This document shows positions 45,901-46,854 of a stretch of 46,854 nt of DNA, in pieces. The position numbers and the translations under genes are program-made. The first letter of the stretch is position 1. Every line of letters begins with the position of its first letter. The notes below the pieces were generated by a model. It was not told the DNA's origin and did no database searches. It saw only the letters and a program-made list of their open reading frames with translations. The DNA comes from Xylaria sp. FL1777 (lineage: Eukaryota; Ascomycota; Sordariomycetes; Xylariales; Xylariaceae), in assembly GCA_022578965.1 (NCBI GenBank), contig MU400775.1, positions 1 to 46,854 of the forward strand, given 5' to 3'.

Positions 45901-46854
45901 ATATTGCTAATATATTTAATTATAACATTATTTTAGAAATATTATAGCTAAAGATTAGTAACTTTTTGATTTAATAAAAAGCAAAAACTATTAATTAAAA
46001 AAGCAAAAAATAAAGCAAAAAAATCAGAAAAATCGCAAAAAAAATTTTAAACAAAATACTAAAGATATATTATAAATTTTATAAACTATTTAAAAAAAAA
46101 AAAAAAAAAGAACTTTTTAAATATAGTTTATAAAACTACTACATTTTTATTAAAAAAAAATGTTAACTAAAGCTTTATTAAATATATTATATAAGCTTAA
46201 ACAAAACAAACGTTTTATAAAAATATATTTAAAAAAATCTAGCAAAAAGATTTCTAAAAAAGTTTTAATTATTTGTTAAATACTTTATAATACTAATACC
46301 TAAAATAAAAAATAAAAAACAACTAATTAATAAAAAAGAAAAACTAATATAGCAAATAATAATTAATTATTAATTATTAAATATAATTACTATTATAAAT
46401 AAATATTTTCTTACTTTGTTAATAATTATAAAAAAAAACATTAATTAAGCAAAATAGTTTATAGTAATTAATATTTTAAATAAATATTATACTATTAAAA
46501 TAGCTAAAAAAAAAAAATAAAAAACTGCTATACAAACAATATATAAACTATATAAATATATAGTTATGCTATAAAAACTATAAAACATATTAGCTAGTTT
46601 TTAATATATAATAATAATAATTTTATAGAAATTTTTAAACAAGTTTATGTTTATTTATTTAAATAATATCTTAATTTACTTTAAAACACTAAAAAAACAT
46701 AAAAAATATATAACTTAAGTATTAAAAATATTTAAATAAGCAAAATTACAACTTAATACAAAAAAGTATATATAGTATATATAAAAAATTAACTTTTTAA
46801 GATTTATAATTACTTTAAAACAAATATAAATTTAATAGTTAAAAATTAATATAA
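42901..46854 (+). mobile_element. RIP-degraded retrotransposon with gag-like region, runs off the window
   Basis: A candidate left boundary is the 59-bp segment 42901-42959, repeated at 19013-19071, which contains TGTTATATTAATATATAACA. An 8-bp inverted arm pair with TG..CA ends would fit an LTR edge, but no second LTR is visible. From about 43,000 the plus strand is purine-rich and stop-laden. At 44302-44343 it encodes a gag-type zinc knuckle. The pol region would follow to and beyond the window end; no protease, integrase or reverse-transcriptase motif could be read. Whether it is Copia or Gypsy is not decidable. Confidence 0.5.
44302..44343 (+). pseudogene. CCHC zinc-knuckle remnant of a gag gene
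   Basis: The frame reads Cys-Tyr-Asn-Cys, four residues, His, then four codons of which two are TAA, then Cys. This is exactly CX2CX4HX4C. The TAA codons can derive from CGA, CAA or similar codons by RIP transitions. The residues K-V-K before it and the Lys-rich tail after it fit a nucleocapsid region. Confidence 0.65.

Overview
The window looks like nuclear DNA from a filamentous ascomycete (Pezizomycotina) with a two-compartment genome. Two blocks of extreme AT content (about 1-31,150 and 39,330-46,854) flank an island of ordinary composition (about 31,170-39,330). The island genes have short 57-102 nt introns with GT..AG ends and CTAAC/CTGAC-type branch sites. The AT blocks have the pattern left by repeat-induced point mutation (RIP): duplicated sequences differ almost only by C-to-T and G-to-A changes, TpA is everywhere and reading frames are full of TAA/TAG. 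The species cannot be named from this sequence. No intact gene was found in either AT block; the small ORFs there are Ile/Phe/Lys/Asn-rich accidents inside decayed transposons.

Left AT block. The main element is a LINE, recognised by decayed reverse-transcriptase motifs and by 14-18 bp target-site duplications (TSDs). Copies are L1a (+, 1274-3414 resuming at 7174-7237), L1b (-, 3415-7155, inserted inside L1a), L1c (-, 11555-18710, 7.16 kb and apparently near full length), L1d (-, 24982-27176) and L1e (+, 27202-29306). A 731-bp tRNA-derived SINE occurs twice (290-1020 and 41676-42406), each copy with a perfect 14-bp TSD and a 3' end like that of the LINE. A second LINE-like family, with an ORF1-type zinc knuckle, forms a dispersed inverted repeat (7397-9390 and 19077-23085). 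Its right copy carries a 2000-bp insertion that the left copy lacks. A 624-bp hAT-like MITE (24209-24832) with an 8-bp TSD is far less mutated than its surroundings; an older mutated relative is split by L1a. A 520-bp direct repeat ends at the island border.

Gene island. In order: a cytochrome P450 (31923-33638, +, four exons); a MaoC-type peroxisomal 2-enoyl-CoA hydratase ending in Ser-Lys-Leu (34190-35260, +, two exons); a truncated crotonase pseudogene on the minus strand (about 35290-35559); a tRNA-Cys(GCA) (35847-35919); a 250-bp AT-rich wedge; and a SulP/SLC26 anion transporter with a C-terminal STAS domain (36231-38872, -, three exons). The P450, the hydratase and the crotonase relic could be what remains of a small pathway acting on acyl-CoA or polyketide-like substrates. 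The transporter and tRNA look like independent housekeeping neighbours.

Right AT block. It holds the second SINE, a short 26-bp tandem array and, from about 42,900 to the window end, a RIP-degraded retrotransposon with a gag-type CCHC zinc knuckle at 44302-44343.
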